Source: Rotaria sp. Silwood1 (Eukaryota > Rotifera > Eurotatoria > Philodinida > Philodinidae). Taken from it: 64,000 nucleotides of DNA. Below, one piece after another: positions 23,781 through 36,118 of the stretch. Each line of letters begins with the position of its first letter. Within the stretch, counting starts at the first letter, position 1. The position numbers and the translations under genes were made by a program. The stretch covers positions 1,685,701 to 1,749,700 of the forward strand of contig CAJNOP010000029.1 in NCBI GenBank assembly GCA_905250075.1, written 5' to 3'. Below the pieces are notes generated by a model. It was given only the letters and a program-made list of their open reading frames with translations. It was not told the DNA's origin and searched no databases.

Positions 23781-25949
23781 GTAAAATAAAGTCAATCATA
23801 TCTTATCATGAATATGCACATTTTTGTTTTCTTTCCTGTGATTGATACTTTTAAAAACTCCCTTTCTAATAGTAGTTAGCCATGTATGTTTGCAATACTA
23901 GTTTCGAAAAAATTCTTCTTCCGTTATACATTTATTTTCCGTCCTTTGATTAAGTCTCTTGAACTCCTTCAATGATCAATCAAATATGATAACATATATA
24001 AATTGTGCATAAATGTCTGATCTTAGTTTTTTGGTTATTAAGCAATAACAAAACAACAGTGAAATTTAATGTTTTAAACGAATAGATCTTATTAGGAATA
24101 AACACAAATAATTTTCTAAATATTCATCTTTAATTTAGTGAGTAAATGAACAAAATAAAACTTATCCTATCGTATTCCATCCTTGTGTGCTAGTCCTTTC
24201 TTTGCTTTTTCTTTTTTTTTTTTATTGACCATCTCCGGTGGTGTTTGCGTTTTTATCCCATTTATCATCAGAGATTATAGATTCTTTGTGTTTTCTTTTT
24301 TCTTCTACAGTCAAAACAGTGAATAGATAATAACGACAAGCTAATGCAAACACTTCATATTTATTGTTTTCTCGCTTTGGTTTGAATGCTCATTTTTTTG
24401 TTTAAAATTGTAACTCAGATATTCCTTTTTTTTTGTTTCTCTCTCGTCTAGTTCCGGTGTTTGCGTTTGTCTTTTCTTTCTTTATGTTGGGTGCTTGTTT
24501 AAACGAGATATCGAGTTGGACGTAGTGATTATCTTTTTTTTTTCTTCGTTAGTCATGTTTTACTACAGTTATGTATATTCATTTATGCGTGCATATGTAA
24601 ATATTCTCGATTCTTTTTTCTTTGCCTTAATTAAATAATCCTTCCAAAAATTAATGCATTTCTTTTGTGCTATTATTTGTCATTGTACTTGATTCTGTTT
24701 GTCTTTCCAACCTGAAATGATCAAAATAAAATAATATGTATCTATCTCTCATTTGTATGCGATTGTATTTAGTTAAATTTCTTTATTCATTATTGTTTTC
24801 ATGAGTTCAATTAATAGACATTTCAATAAATAAATGTAATAGAATGAAATTTTCTTATTCATCGAACGAGTGAAGGTGTTCAAGTGTAACGTGTCAATCG
24901 AACTGATAATTTGTCCATGAGTAAGCCTTTGATAAGTTTAGTAGAAGCATATAAAGATTCGTTCGTATGTGCGCTATTCTTTGCAAGTTTTTACAATTTT
25001 CCTGTATTTCGTTTAGTGTACTATATAGATTTTCTCTTTCGAAAGAAAGATCTAAAACTTTGAACAGGCACATCTCTCTTGGATCTCATGCTGAATGAAA
25101 AATTGATTTTTTATCTTTGATGAGACAGACATTCCTAATTTCATTTTTTTTACCAATACTTGGCAAGGACAGATTATGGAGACGAACTCTGATATAGACT
25201 TCTAGTAATCTCGTCAGAAGTTATGTATGAGCAATATATAAGGAACAATTCACGAGTCACATGTAAGAATCTTTGTTCGTAACACATCATCTTACAAATT
25301 GAAATCGTCAATGATTGAACGTCAAAATATTAATGAGAAAAATCAGATTCAAAATGGAAGCAAGTGAAGAAAATAACGTGACTATTGATGTCGTATTGAA
25401 TATGTTTTGGAATTAATTAAATACTATTGGAAATTCTTTATCATTCTATAGTTTGTTTTGAATTCAATTTGGAATCATTTAAACATCTACTTTGAAATAT
25501 TTATCTGACATGCAGATAATACATTACAGTGCATATGACGAATATTAAGTGCGTGTGATTATGACGTAATAGACGATGAATACAAATCATCAAGAATAAT
25601 AGAGAAGCTTGTAGAGATATAAAAAGTATAGTAAGTTAAGGCTTGAGAATCACATGACGAAATTAAGTTGTTCTTATGATAATTTTAGTTTCGTATTTTT
25701 TTGCACTTTACGATTGAAAATGATATGAATTTAGTGTTTGAAGTTATCTTTAATTTTTACAAATCAATGGAATGAATCAAGAGTATATTCTATAATCTTC
25801 GTACATTTGTGCTGTATTTTTTGAAACGAAATATGTACAAAAAAATGATTTTTAAAATTAAACAAGTCATATTTGTACTTGAACTCAATTATTTTAGGAC
25901 GCATAAGTCTTATTAAATTATGGTGTTCAATAAGAAGAAAAATCTTTGA
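23781..25949. other. Intergenic, convergent 3' flanks
   Basis: The spacer lies between the 3' end of a plus-strand gene and the 3' end of a minus-strand gene. It is AT-rich with poly-T tracts and has no frame with coding character, no terminal repeats and no RNA gene that I can recognise. Confidence 0.5.
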
Positions 25950-28264
25950 TTATACATGTACTTCAACTAAACTTTTTTGAATAGAAGTTGCATTACTAAT
26001 AGTCGAATATTTGCTGTTGCTTTGTCGACGATGATGACGTGTTGCTAGTTTATATTGGAGTGTTGATGTAATACGATCATTCTTTGTTAAATCATAAAAT
26101 AAATCAGGAGTTGATGATGAATCAACGCTAACTAGTTGCTGATGAAGACCAAACTCAAGAAGAAGGAAACGAATCCAAGCAACATGGATATATGAAAAAA
26201 TTATCCATATCAATAATGCACAAATAAAAAGACCTACAAGACTAATACCGACAATAGCACTAATAGGAAATGACTTTGTCACTCGAACTGTTCTGGTTGA
26301 AGTAATTGTTGTGGATGCTGTTTTTGTTGTTGTTGTTGAAGTGCTTGTTGATATAGTTGTCGTCGATGTGCCGAGGGTTCGACGTGTTGGTATCTTTAGC
26401 AAAAAATATTCATTATGTAGTACATGATAATTTCTTATATAAAACTTCACTTCGAAAAACTCAATGGTCCTAATGGTATGTTTGATGTATATTACGTTAC
26501 ATCTCAATTCATACAATTGAAGAAGCTCAGTAAATTATACTTTACCATTTAGTGTTCTACTCAGACAAAATCTTTTTTTTTAATGTATAACAACAATTAT
26601 AACATGAAACTATACTTACTGTTCGTGCTGTCGTTGTTGATGATACAGATGTTGTTGTTGTTGAAGCTAGAAATAATATGCGTTTACATTTATTTTGTTA
26701 CAATATAAATGATGTAATTACTTGTGCTTGTTGTTGTCGTTTCATATGGTATGTCAAATGGCCAAAAGTTTGGATCACTAATTGGCATTGCTTCTTTCGA
26801 ACATGAACTAGCTTCTATGAATACACCAGCATCAAAATAAATATAAAAATTTTCACCTGGAGTCCATACAACTGTGGAATTTATCACTATACGATCACTT
26901 AAATAGAGAACATTGTCAATTGCGGTCACAGCATTTAATACATAAAAATCAACATCATCTGATGTTCTTTTAAATCGAATGTATGTTTCTGTTGTTGGGC
27001 GTTCATAAATACTTGTTCCAGTAAGCATAGTCCATGTTGATGTTGTTTTTGAGACTGTTCCCATTGGATATCGAGTAGCATTTAATCTGTATAATGGTTG
27101 AAGACTAGATGTTTGTGATGATACAGCAAAACGAAGACAAGCTGAATCTCCTTGATTTCCAATTGAGTCAACAGCAGCGAAACAAAAGAGATTTTGTCCT
27201 ACCTGTTGAGCACTTGATGTAAAATTAGCAAGAAAAGCAAAGATGGTAGGATCAAATGGATCTTGTTCAATAGACGTTGTTAATAAACCAGCTGGATTGG
27301 CACTAATTACACTCTCAACAGTAGCATTAGTACATTGAACTTGAAAACGAACACGAGTAGTCTGCGTAGTGCCTATTGGAAGATAGATACAAATATCTGG
27401 TACGAGATCACCTATATAGATTGGTCCAGTGAAACAAGGATCTGGAGAGTCGTAAACATGAAATACGAATTGAATAGGTACTTGTGAAAGATAATCATTT
27501 GATGATATATTGATCGGTAATATCACGAAATCTTCTACTGTCAAAGCAGCTGCATAGTATCCCACAATATTTGGTGTAAAGTTTAAATAACATCCATAAT
27601 TATCAACAATAGCACCAGGTACACTATTACTAAGTCCACCACATTGTGTAGATCCCTCAGACCAAAGACAAATATATGGATCAAAATCATTATCAGCGAC
27701 GTTAATTTTGATAGAATAACTGATTAAATTTCTTAATCGATAGATGGGTAACATCGTAACAATAGGTGCATTGTTATACCATCCAGTATCAACTCTTTTA
27801 TAGGTTTGAATTTGAACAGCAACACTCCATCCCAAATTGTTTCCTGTAACAAGATCAAACCAAGCTGCATTACTAAACGCAGCTATAAAATTAGAATTTA
27901 TTGGAATACTTAATGTAAAACGACCTTCACCCATTGAATATTGTTCACCAATGTTATAACCAGTACAAGGAACTTGAACATCTCCAAGTGATGTTAAGCC
28001 TGATGGACAATTACTGACACAAGCGATATCATAACTACTACTGCCTAAAATAGGTTGTCCATTTGCAATAGTTGCATCCGTACACAATGGAGTATAAAAT
28101 GTGTATCGCCATGCATGACGTTGAAGAATTTCTACAAGAACAGTTGAAGATGATTCATCGGTTATACGCCAAGATATCATAGAACCACGAAAATGAGTTC
28201 CTTGTATAACATAAGACATGTAAAGCAAGACAAAGAATATTGTGTATGTATATTTTTTATACAT
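25950..28264 (-). CDS. Type I surface protein with Thr-rich stalk, 3 exons
   Basis: Exons on the minus strand: 28264-26722, 26666-26620, 26393-25950, giving 677 residues. An N-terminal hydrophobic segment (TIFFVLLYMSYVIQG, about 8-22) is a signal peptide, cleaved just before THFRGSMISWR. The ectodomain runs to about 500 with repeated beta-type segments, many paired Cys and several N-glycosylation sites (NIS, NFT, NAT). A Thr/Ser stalk follows (TTTTSTS, STTTISTSTSTTTTKTA, about 510-570), typical of dense O-glycosylation. One transmembrane helix comes next (SAIVGISLVGLFICALLIWIIF), then a cytoplasmic tail of about 80 residues with a basic RHHRRQ patch. All of the stalk's exons are Thr-rich and the middle one is only 47 bp, so stalk length could vary by splicing. 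I recall THFRG-type ectodomains in other invertebrate hypothetical proteins but cannot name the family. Confidence 0.85.
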
Positions 28265-29449
28265 GCTTTTTACAAAACATGAATAATAAAAAATGTGAGT
28301 CGAGCACTATACAATCACGATTGATTGCATGTATCTATGCCAACTTGAAAAGAAAATAGTATTTTATTTAATAAGATCATATGAAAAAAAAAATTGTCAA
28401 TATAAATATGTAAGATTTCGACATGATTTTCTATTGTTGTTTTTACAAAAGAATAATAGCTTACTTTCAATTCAACTTTTTCTCTTATGTATGCACATTT
28501 GTCTATGGTTTTCTTCTCATAATGTGTAAACAATGCGTTGATAAATAAATGGGATTTTATATTAAAAAATTCATTCCTTGTGTTCTTCTGGATTATGTTT
28601 ATTTAGAGTAAAACCATTCGTTACAATCTATATGCAAATATCGAAAAACTGAACAAAACAACAATAATATTCTTCACTCAAACTATAGTGTATATCGAAT
28701 AATGTCTAAGAAACATTTCTACAGAGTCCATGAGTACGTCTTATTTTTTTGTGAATATTGTATCTTTTTCATAGAAACATAATCTCAGCTACTACTACTC
28801 AAAAAAAAATGGCCCATAGAAATTGCGAAATCCAAATAAAAAATCTCGTAGAAGATACTTGAAAGGAATCTTTGACCTAACAGTTTATTTAAAATATTTT
28901 GAGTGAAAAAAGTAACAAACTATATATCATTTGATTTAATTTTTTGTATTGATTTCCAATATGTCATTGATTTTGTTTGGAAAAACTTTGTAAGTTAGAG
29001 AATCACAAAAAAAAACTAGAAAACCTCTAACTTGTTCTGGAAACATGTGCATATCTTTACATTAACTGAGCACATGTACAAGAAAAAATGCTTTCTGTGA
29101 CAATCTCGTCTAATTTGGAGCTGTGGTAAAGTCTTTACACTGATTACATTGAACATGTCTTTATCAAAAATCTTAGCTAAGAAAGAATGCTTATTTTTTT
29201 CAATATAGAAAGTTTTAAAACAAAGTTTTCATTATTGAATAATACAGCAAGAGCTCTCATTGTTTTAGAGTCTGCCTAATTTATTCCATTGTTTTTTTTC
29301 TAAGATGTTATAGAAATGGAATAAAAAATTTTTTTCGAAAAAATCGATGACTGAATAATACTGTACATTATTCAAAATCGCAAAAGATATCACTTCTATT
29401 TATTCATCAAATGTCCATGTTGTTCTCCATGTCGCAAGCTATCAGTGTA
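28265..29449. other. Intergenic, no gene seen
   Basis: 5' flank of the minus-strand surface-protein gene followed by AT-rich sequence. No coding or repeat structure was found up to the MITE at 29450. Confidence 0.5.
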
Positions 29450-29882
29450 CTAGGTGGAAAATAATATTTTGCCAGGGGGATACAGCTATGATTTCAAAAT
29501 AGAATAAATAATGAATTTTATATCAAACGAAAGCCTGTCGAAAATGAGATTTATCTGTATTAAATGGTAAGGGTTCTGTCAAACTTTTTATATCAAACAT
29601 GACAAATTTCTAGAAACATCGGCACTGTTACCTAGTAGAAAACCATCATTTTGAATCAAATTTAGTTTTTGAACTGCCTCATGAAAGAAACTTTTTCATA
29701 CTAAAATAGCAAAAATTTCTAGAAATTTGTTATGTTTGATATAAAAAGTTTGACAGAACCCTTACCATTTAATACAGATAAATCTCATTTTCGACAGGCT
29801 TTCGTTTGATATAAAATTCATTATTTATTCTATTTTGAAATCATAGCTGTATCCCCCTGGCAAAATATTATTTCCAACCTAG
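29450..29882. mobile_element. 433-bp palindromic MITE flanked by TA (Tc1/mariner type)
   Basis: The two arms, about 29450-29612 and 29720-29882, are nearly identical reverse complements, including the tip ctaggt.ggaaa.taatatt and a block around gacagaacccttaccattta. They enclose only about 105 bases. TA dinucleotides sit immediately outside both tips (29448-29449 and 29883-29884), as expected for the TA target duplication of Tc1/mariner elements. There is no coding capacity. The almost perfect arms suggest a fairly young insertion or ongoing arm homogenisation. The transcript would fold into a very long hairpin. Confidence 0.85.
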
Positions 29883-29884
29883 TA

Positions 29885-32800
29885 TTAATTCTTATGCAAT
29901 AGAAAAAACAAAATTTTTTTTTGTCACATATTTATATTTCAATTCTGTCTTTTCAGTTTGTTTTCAATCATAGACATTGACGGATGAACAATGATTTACT
30001 TTTGTATAATTTGATTTTATGATTAGTTATTTATAATCTTGAAATGTCGACCATTTGTTTACTTTGTTTGCAAAATAAATAAAATGCCTAAAAACTTGAA
30101 AACGAACATGAAGACAAAAAAAAGAAAAATTCTACAAATGAAATACAAATCAATAAGATTTGTTTACAGCTTAATAGAACATCTGTACATGCTGATTTAT
30201 GCGTGGAGTACATTAGTATGTAATGTATTAGAAAGATGATGGTGCCAGTTCATTCTTTTGTACCATAGCTTCCTTTAGATGTGATGGTAAGAAGTAATAT
30301 GTTATAGAAATTTTAGTTTAGGACGTTGAATAAATCCAGTTATCAATATGCTTTTGATGTAGCTATAGAACAATAAAGTGTATCGAATGAGCTATAATAG
30401 AAAGATGTTGATTACTTTCCGATTCCAATCTTCATTCATCAACACCAAATCAAAATTTTTCGTTCAGCTTTATTGTTACTATGTAACATTATCTAAAACA
30501 TTTTATTGTTTTCTTTTTATTTTCATGTATAAATTCATATTTAAGCATTCAATTATTTATTTTCTGCGTCATTTTGTATATTTGCTCTTAATGTGGAATC
30601 TATGCAAGTATAATCCATCTTAGGAATATTTAAATTTAATACTGCTAATTGTCCAACAGAATTCAAGTAGAAACTTATCTATAGTTATTACATGAAGCGC
30701 TTTGACATAAAATTGAAATCTATCAACAAAGTTTCACTAAAAGTATTTAGAAGAGACAGAAAAACTATTTGGAAAGCTATCAATCTTTTGAACTGAAAAG
30801 ATGATAATTAAATAGAACATGAAGGAGCATAAAATACTTTAAGATGGTTTGAATACACGTTGATTCATACAAGAGTTATGATTTTTAGTTTTCGGGAAGG
30901 AGCAGAAGTCGATTGAACTGAAATCTTTAGTGTGTCAATTCGAAACAATCATCTCAACTATCTGAAAGTTTCACCTGAAAAAGATAGAAATCTAATGTGA
31001 AAACGAAGTTTCAAAATTTTCTTTAAAATCTTGTAGGTTTTAGAGTGTTTATCGTAACTAATTAAACTTATTTAATGATCTTTTCATTCATCTAGAAAAA
31101 GTAATATTTGTAAAAGTTATCTCAATCATTTTCATCTTCTACGGATACTTGAATACTAAAGAATAACAAAATAATGTTAAAAATTCATACAAATCTAGTG
31201 TATATCTAATTACATAAATCAAGTACCACGACTACATGAAAAAACGAAAACGTTTATATGTAGGTAAAAAACCTTACTCTCATGGCTACATCGAATCAAC
31301 GTGAATCAATTGTATAAAGATGTTTCAAAGTAGATTTAATTAAATCTGATATAAGGTTTGGTCATTCTTTGAAATAGCCGACGATCAATATTAATAATGA
31401 TCGCTGTTCAATCGTTCATAGCATATCATAAGCGTAGAGATCGGATAAGAAAATTGATTATGAATAAAAGATTGTAAATGGATGATAAAGTTTCTCTGCA
31501 CAAAATACAGATCCATTCCATCGAGAGGAGTCCGTTCGTAAAATCTTACTTACGATGACTTTTGCCATCTATTAAAGAACATATCAAGAATGTAAATTCT
31601 GCAAATAGTTTTTCAAGATACTTTTAGCTATTTGCATACCTGTATTGACTCATCAACACTTTAGTGGATTACCGGTCTAGATCCACTATTGGAATGAAAT
31701 AGCATCTTATTTTTAGTCAATAAAGGAATAAGACATCTAAGTCAGTAGTATATGACTTATGACGAGATTACTTTGTCAGATGTACTCATGTAACAGTAGG
31801 TTAATTCATCTATGGGAGATATGTTTTGATATGTTGGCACATACAATTATTTTTCTTTCTTGAGATATGAGCAGTCAGAGCTGTCAATCTTGTTGTTCAT
31901 GTTTGTTGTTGATGGAATCGTGAAACTAAGAGTAGTTTCATTCATCAAATATACACTGACAATTATTATATTCACGTTTCAATGAAACAGAATTCGATTT
32001 GAATGAAACTCAAACTCAAGTTCTAACTGGTCTAAATTTCTCATAGAATTTTCATTTAAATGAGACAATCATGCTTTCATTTTAGTAATGAATTTTTGAA
32101 CTGAATTTTGAATTTCATGTTCATGAACTACGTTACGTTTTTGAACCAAAGAAAACCAATAATTATACAATACTAAAAAGTTTTCCAGTTTCTGTCTAGA
32201 TGCTATGAAAAACTTCTTTAGCGCTAATAGATTGTTCTTTGATGAAATATCTTGCTCATGTTCATATATTCAGAGTTAATTATCTAACATCAAAAAAGCA
32301 TGCGATGAGATTACCTTTGAGTTTTGTCAAGTCCATCTTTTTAGATTCGTATCATGTATTGAACATAGAAGATTTTGAGATTGCTTGAAATTATTATAAA
32401 CATCGTCATTGAGTCAGAAAAGTACATGATATGAGTCAAAATTATGATTAGCTTCATTAACCTTAATCGGGCCATTAATTCCGTTTTTCAAACGGTTAAT
32501 TGCTAATATAGTGATGATAATGAGTAAATTGTTAGATATTGTAATTTCTCATTATTTAAAAGTTTGAATTTGAATGACAACATTCATGACCAATGTTATT
32601 GACTTTCATCGATTGTATGTTTCTAATCAATATTCTAACTTATACATAAAATTAATTTACTTGCAAAGTTAATTATATCAGCAGAGCAACTCATAACAAA
32701 TGAAAGAATCGCATAAAATAGATTGACCACTAGAAATGCATGTTATTATATCTATCATATTGCTAGGCATGATGTAAAAGAATTTTGATGAACAGTTGTG

Positions 32801-34007
32801 ACGATGAATCATTGATCACATTCTAATACTGTCATCGAACCATAGATATTCATAGTCGTACTGACTTTCTTTGAACATTAAAGCAGAAAAGCACACAAAG
32901 AAAGTCGGTAAGAATAATGTATTTTTTTCTTCCAAAAATTCATAGTAATAATATTAATCGAACTTTATGTAATAAAAAAAAACATTATTGTAAGTCATAT
33001 ATCTATAATCATCTTATTAAGTTGGCTTCCATCATTTAACGAGATTTTTGTGGATTCATCACTTGTTGATAAATTCATTTTGATTAAAAGACAAACAAGA
33101 TAATGCATCAACCAATATTTCGTTCTCTCATGTTGAAAAAAAAATCTATAGTATGGATTATTTAGATAAAAGTTGACCTTAGTGATATGAGAATGTGTAA
33201 CATAATGTATCTTATTCATTTGTATCATTTAACCTACTTGCAAAGTGAATAAGAGTGCTCTTAATCAATAAGTAATAGAAGAATAAACCGTTATTCTCAT
33301 TTCTCTCATAATATTTGACTTTTTAAGTCAAATGGCAATCATATTGTAAAGGTGAATCAAAGTAAGATTTAATATGTTTGCATCTGATCGAAAATTAGTC
33401 TTCTCATCTGTACGTTATAGAACTACATCTGATTTGATTCATGTGTCATGTTAACATGAAGGACGACTCTCCATATATTTCTTTCTGCAAAGGGACAATT
33501 GTCGTTATCGATAAGTCAATGCCATAACAGAGAGAAAGAAGATTATATATGCATATAATCATCAACCTTATTTCTTTCGTCAAGAGTATCTTCTTAATAT
33601 ATGTGGCAATAGATAGATAATAGATCAGCACCATCGACGTCAACAATAAACTAAGAAAGAGAGAGAGAGAAATATATATGAGAAGTAATAAAGGACAAAA
33701 CATCTTTTCTCTTTTCGTTGTTGCTATCTGAAAGTGATAGTAGTGTAACAGAGAATCGAGAAAATACGAACGAGCTAAGTATTGTTCTTTCATCACTCTA
33801 ACCAATATCTCTCGACTATGCCACATCCCATAACAACAATAGAATAACAAGGAAAGAAAACTACGATGATACGATTGTTATCTATCTATAAACTAGTACG
33901 TTTTTTTTTTTCTTGAATTTAATCATCAAAAAAGATATGCACATATTAAAAAAAAAAAGAATGAATTTCTTCTATAATTTTTTATTTTGTTAATTAAGAT
34001 TTAAATA
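29885..34007. other. 4.1-kb gene-poor spacer
   Basis: AT-rich sequence with only short chance frames on both strands. The last kilobase before the gene at 34008 contains microsatellite-like gaga and poly-T/poly-A tracts and probably its promoter. No RNA gene, transposon end or conserved domain was recognised. Confidence 0.5.
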
Positions 34008-35439
34008 ATGAGTAGTATACGTAATGTGCCAGTCGATATTGCATCGACTCGTATTTTACAGTATCTTCGAACTCATAATTATAATGATTGTGCTATTTAT
34101 ATTAATCGTCTTAATTCAAATACATTCCGTAAAATCTTAAACACTGATTTACCCATCGATACTTTACTCGCTCAGTTACCATTTTCGATTGAAATATTTG
34201 AAGTAATCTATTCAAAAATATTTATCATTGATCCAGATACATTTCCTCTTCGAATACTTAAACCTGAACGACTTATATCAAAGATGATTAGTATTTTTTC
34301 ATTATCAATGCATGATAATACACTATCAATATCTAATACATCAATATCTAAAGAACAATATACTGATGATGAATTTGTATTAAGTAATCTTGCTAGTATA
34401 CTACGTATTATATCTTATATTCAACCAATATTATTTAAACGTCTTTTACGTCAAAAAGAAACTATTGATGAATGTATACTTTATTTTGAACAACGTCACT
34501 CCAATATAATAAATATTTCAACATTAAGAAAATCTACATCATTAACACATATTAACCTTCAAGAAACTTTATGTCATGAATTAGAATCAACAATTATTTA
34601 TTGTCAACAAGCATTACATAAACTTGGAACCAAAGTAATTACAATGCCTCGAACTTCATCATCAGCTCATTCGACACCATCTTTACCAAAAAAGAAAACT
34701 TCAATACGTACATCAACATCAGTAATATCATCTATAACAACTGCTTCAACGGCTAATTCACTAGATGATATACAAAATCGTCTTTATCAACATACAGCAG
34801 TATTAAATTTAATTGAACCATATTTATCACGTTCAAAACTATATACAATTGTAAATAATCTTACTTATAAAGTTTCAATGGATAAACAAATTTTATTAGC
34901 ATATGCTCATATTAAAACACATGAAAAACAAATACCTATTAGTGAACCTTTATTACCATTATTTAAACGATTTGCATTCGCTTATGAACGTATATTGAAT
35001 ATATACATATCGATAAAATTATATAGTTCAATGTTTATTCAACTGTTTTAGGTATTATTCAATTGTGGAGACGCGTAACTGACAGTACGTTGATCGACGA
35101 ATGCACGGATGATATTGTGATTGACGATACAACTGTTAAAGGTGTAAGTGGTATGGGTGGAATATGTTATGAACGAACACTAACTCGTAAGTAAATTTTA
35201 ACCATATGAATAAATAAAAGTAGCCATTAGTCGTATTGGTCATCGGTACGATGAATAGACTTGTCAATTTCTTTTTCTAATCGACACAGGATGGTGATGG
35301 TATACGATAAGAGAAAAAATAAAGAAGAAGAAATATTGAGGGCTTTTTTTTGCTTATAGACAATTGGGATGCCTACGTCAGATTAGTACAGTCACTCGTT
35401 CTTTTATTGATGCGCACTGTGTTTATCGAACAGCAGTAG
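34008..35439 (+). CDS. Unrecognised helical protein, 3 exons
   Basis: Exons 34008-34989, 35052-35186 and 35360-35439 give 398 residues. The splice sites are clean (GAAC|GTATAT, ACTC|GTAAGT) and phases agree. The first exon opens with SIRNVPVDIASTRILQYLRT, followed by alternating helices rich in Leu/Ile. A Ser/Thr/Lys linker at about 215-250 (SSAHSTPSLPKKKTSIRTST) probably is disordered. A second helical part follows, ending in NWDAYVRLVQSLVLLLMR. There is no signal peptide and no clear catalytic motif. The regular, conserved-looking composition suggests an old cytosolic scaffold-type protein, but I do not recognise the family. Reading through the second donor would end the protein after only a few codons, so exon 3 is the likelier end; both forms are possible. 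Confidence 0.75.
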
Positions 35440-36118
35440 TCTATCAAACAAGAAAACGATTTTTATCCCTTTTATGTCCTTCTAATAATCAGATCACATA
35501 GGAAAAAAAGAAAATAGTAAGTAAGCAGAATATGTATTCACCAAATGTAAGAAAAGGATAGAGAATTATATATTATTAAATAGGTTGGATATATTAGATG
35601 TATGAAATCAATATTTTTAGATTAGGATCATATATATAATTGAAGAAAAAAAAAGTTTACCTATTTTTTATTTTCTTTCTTTTTCTTTTTCTTTTTTTGC
35701 TGTCGGTTATAAAAATATATTTTATAGTTTATGAGTTACAAGGCCAGACAAAATGTCTGTACACCGATGATTTGCATTTTTTTTTTCTATCAAACAAATA
35801 AAACAATTACTATATATTGAATATATTCTTGAATATACTAATAATTAATAGATAGTTGAGAAAGACAATAATATGATCAATCTAAATGCAATTGTTATAA
35901 GCAGAAAGAGTAAGTAGCAAGATTCGTACACCTTTTGTATATAGACATTTGCCTTCTTCTTTTTCATCGTTCTCTTCTCATCCATCATCACATTTTCATT
36001 CTTTCACACACACACATACACACTATATGCGACATCCCTGTCACGACTTTAAGACGAAGCAATATTGTTGATTTCTCATTATTTTTCGTGCATACATTCT
36101 TAAAAAATTGCGACAGTA
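35440..36118. other. Spacer and probable promoter of the Mieap-like gene
   Basis: AT-rich sequence between the gene at 34008 and first exon 1a of the Mieap-like gene. It contains a short CA-type run (about 36005-36020). No gene is seen. Confidence 0.45.

Noticed and set aside
30039-30623. Plus-strand frames of 66-81 codons in the 29.9-34 kb spacer
   Set aside because: Phe/Tyr/Ile-dominated composition typical of AT-rich non-coding DNA, with no splice partners or domains.
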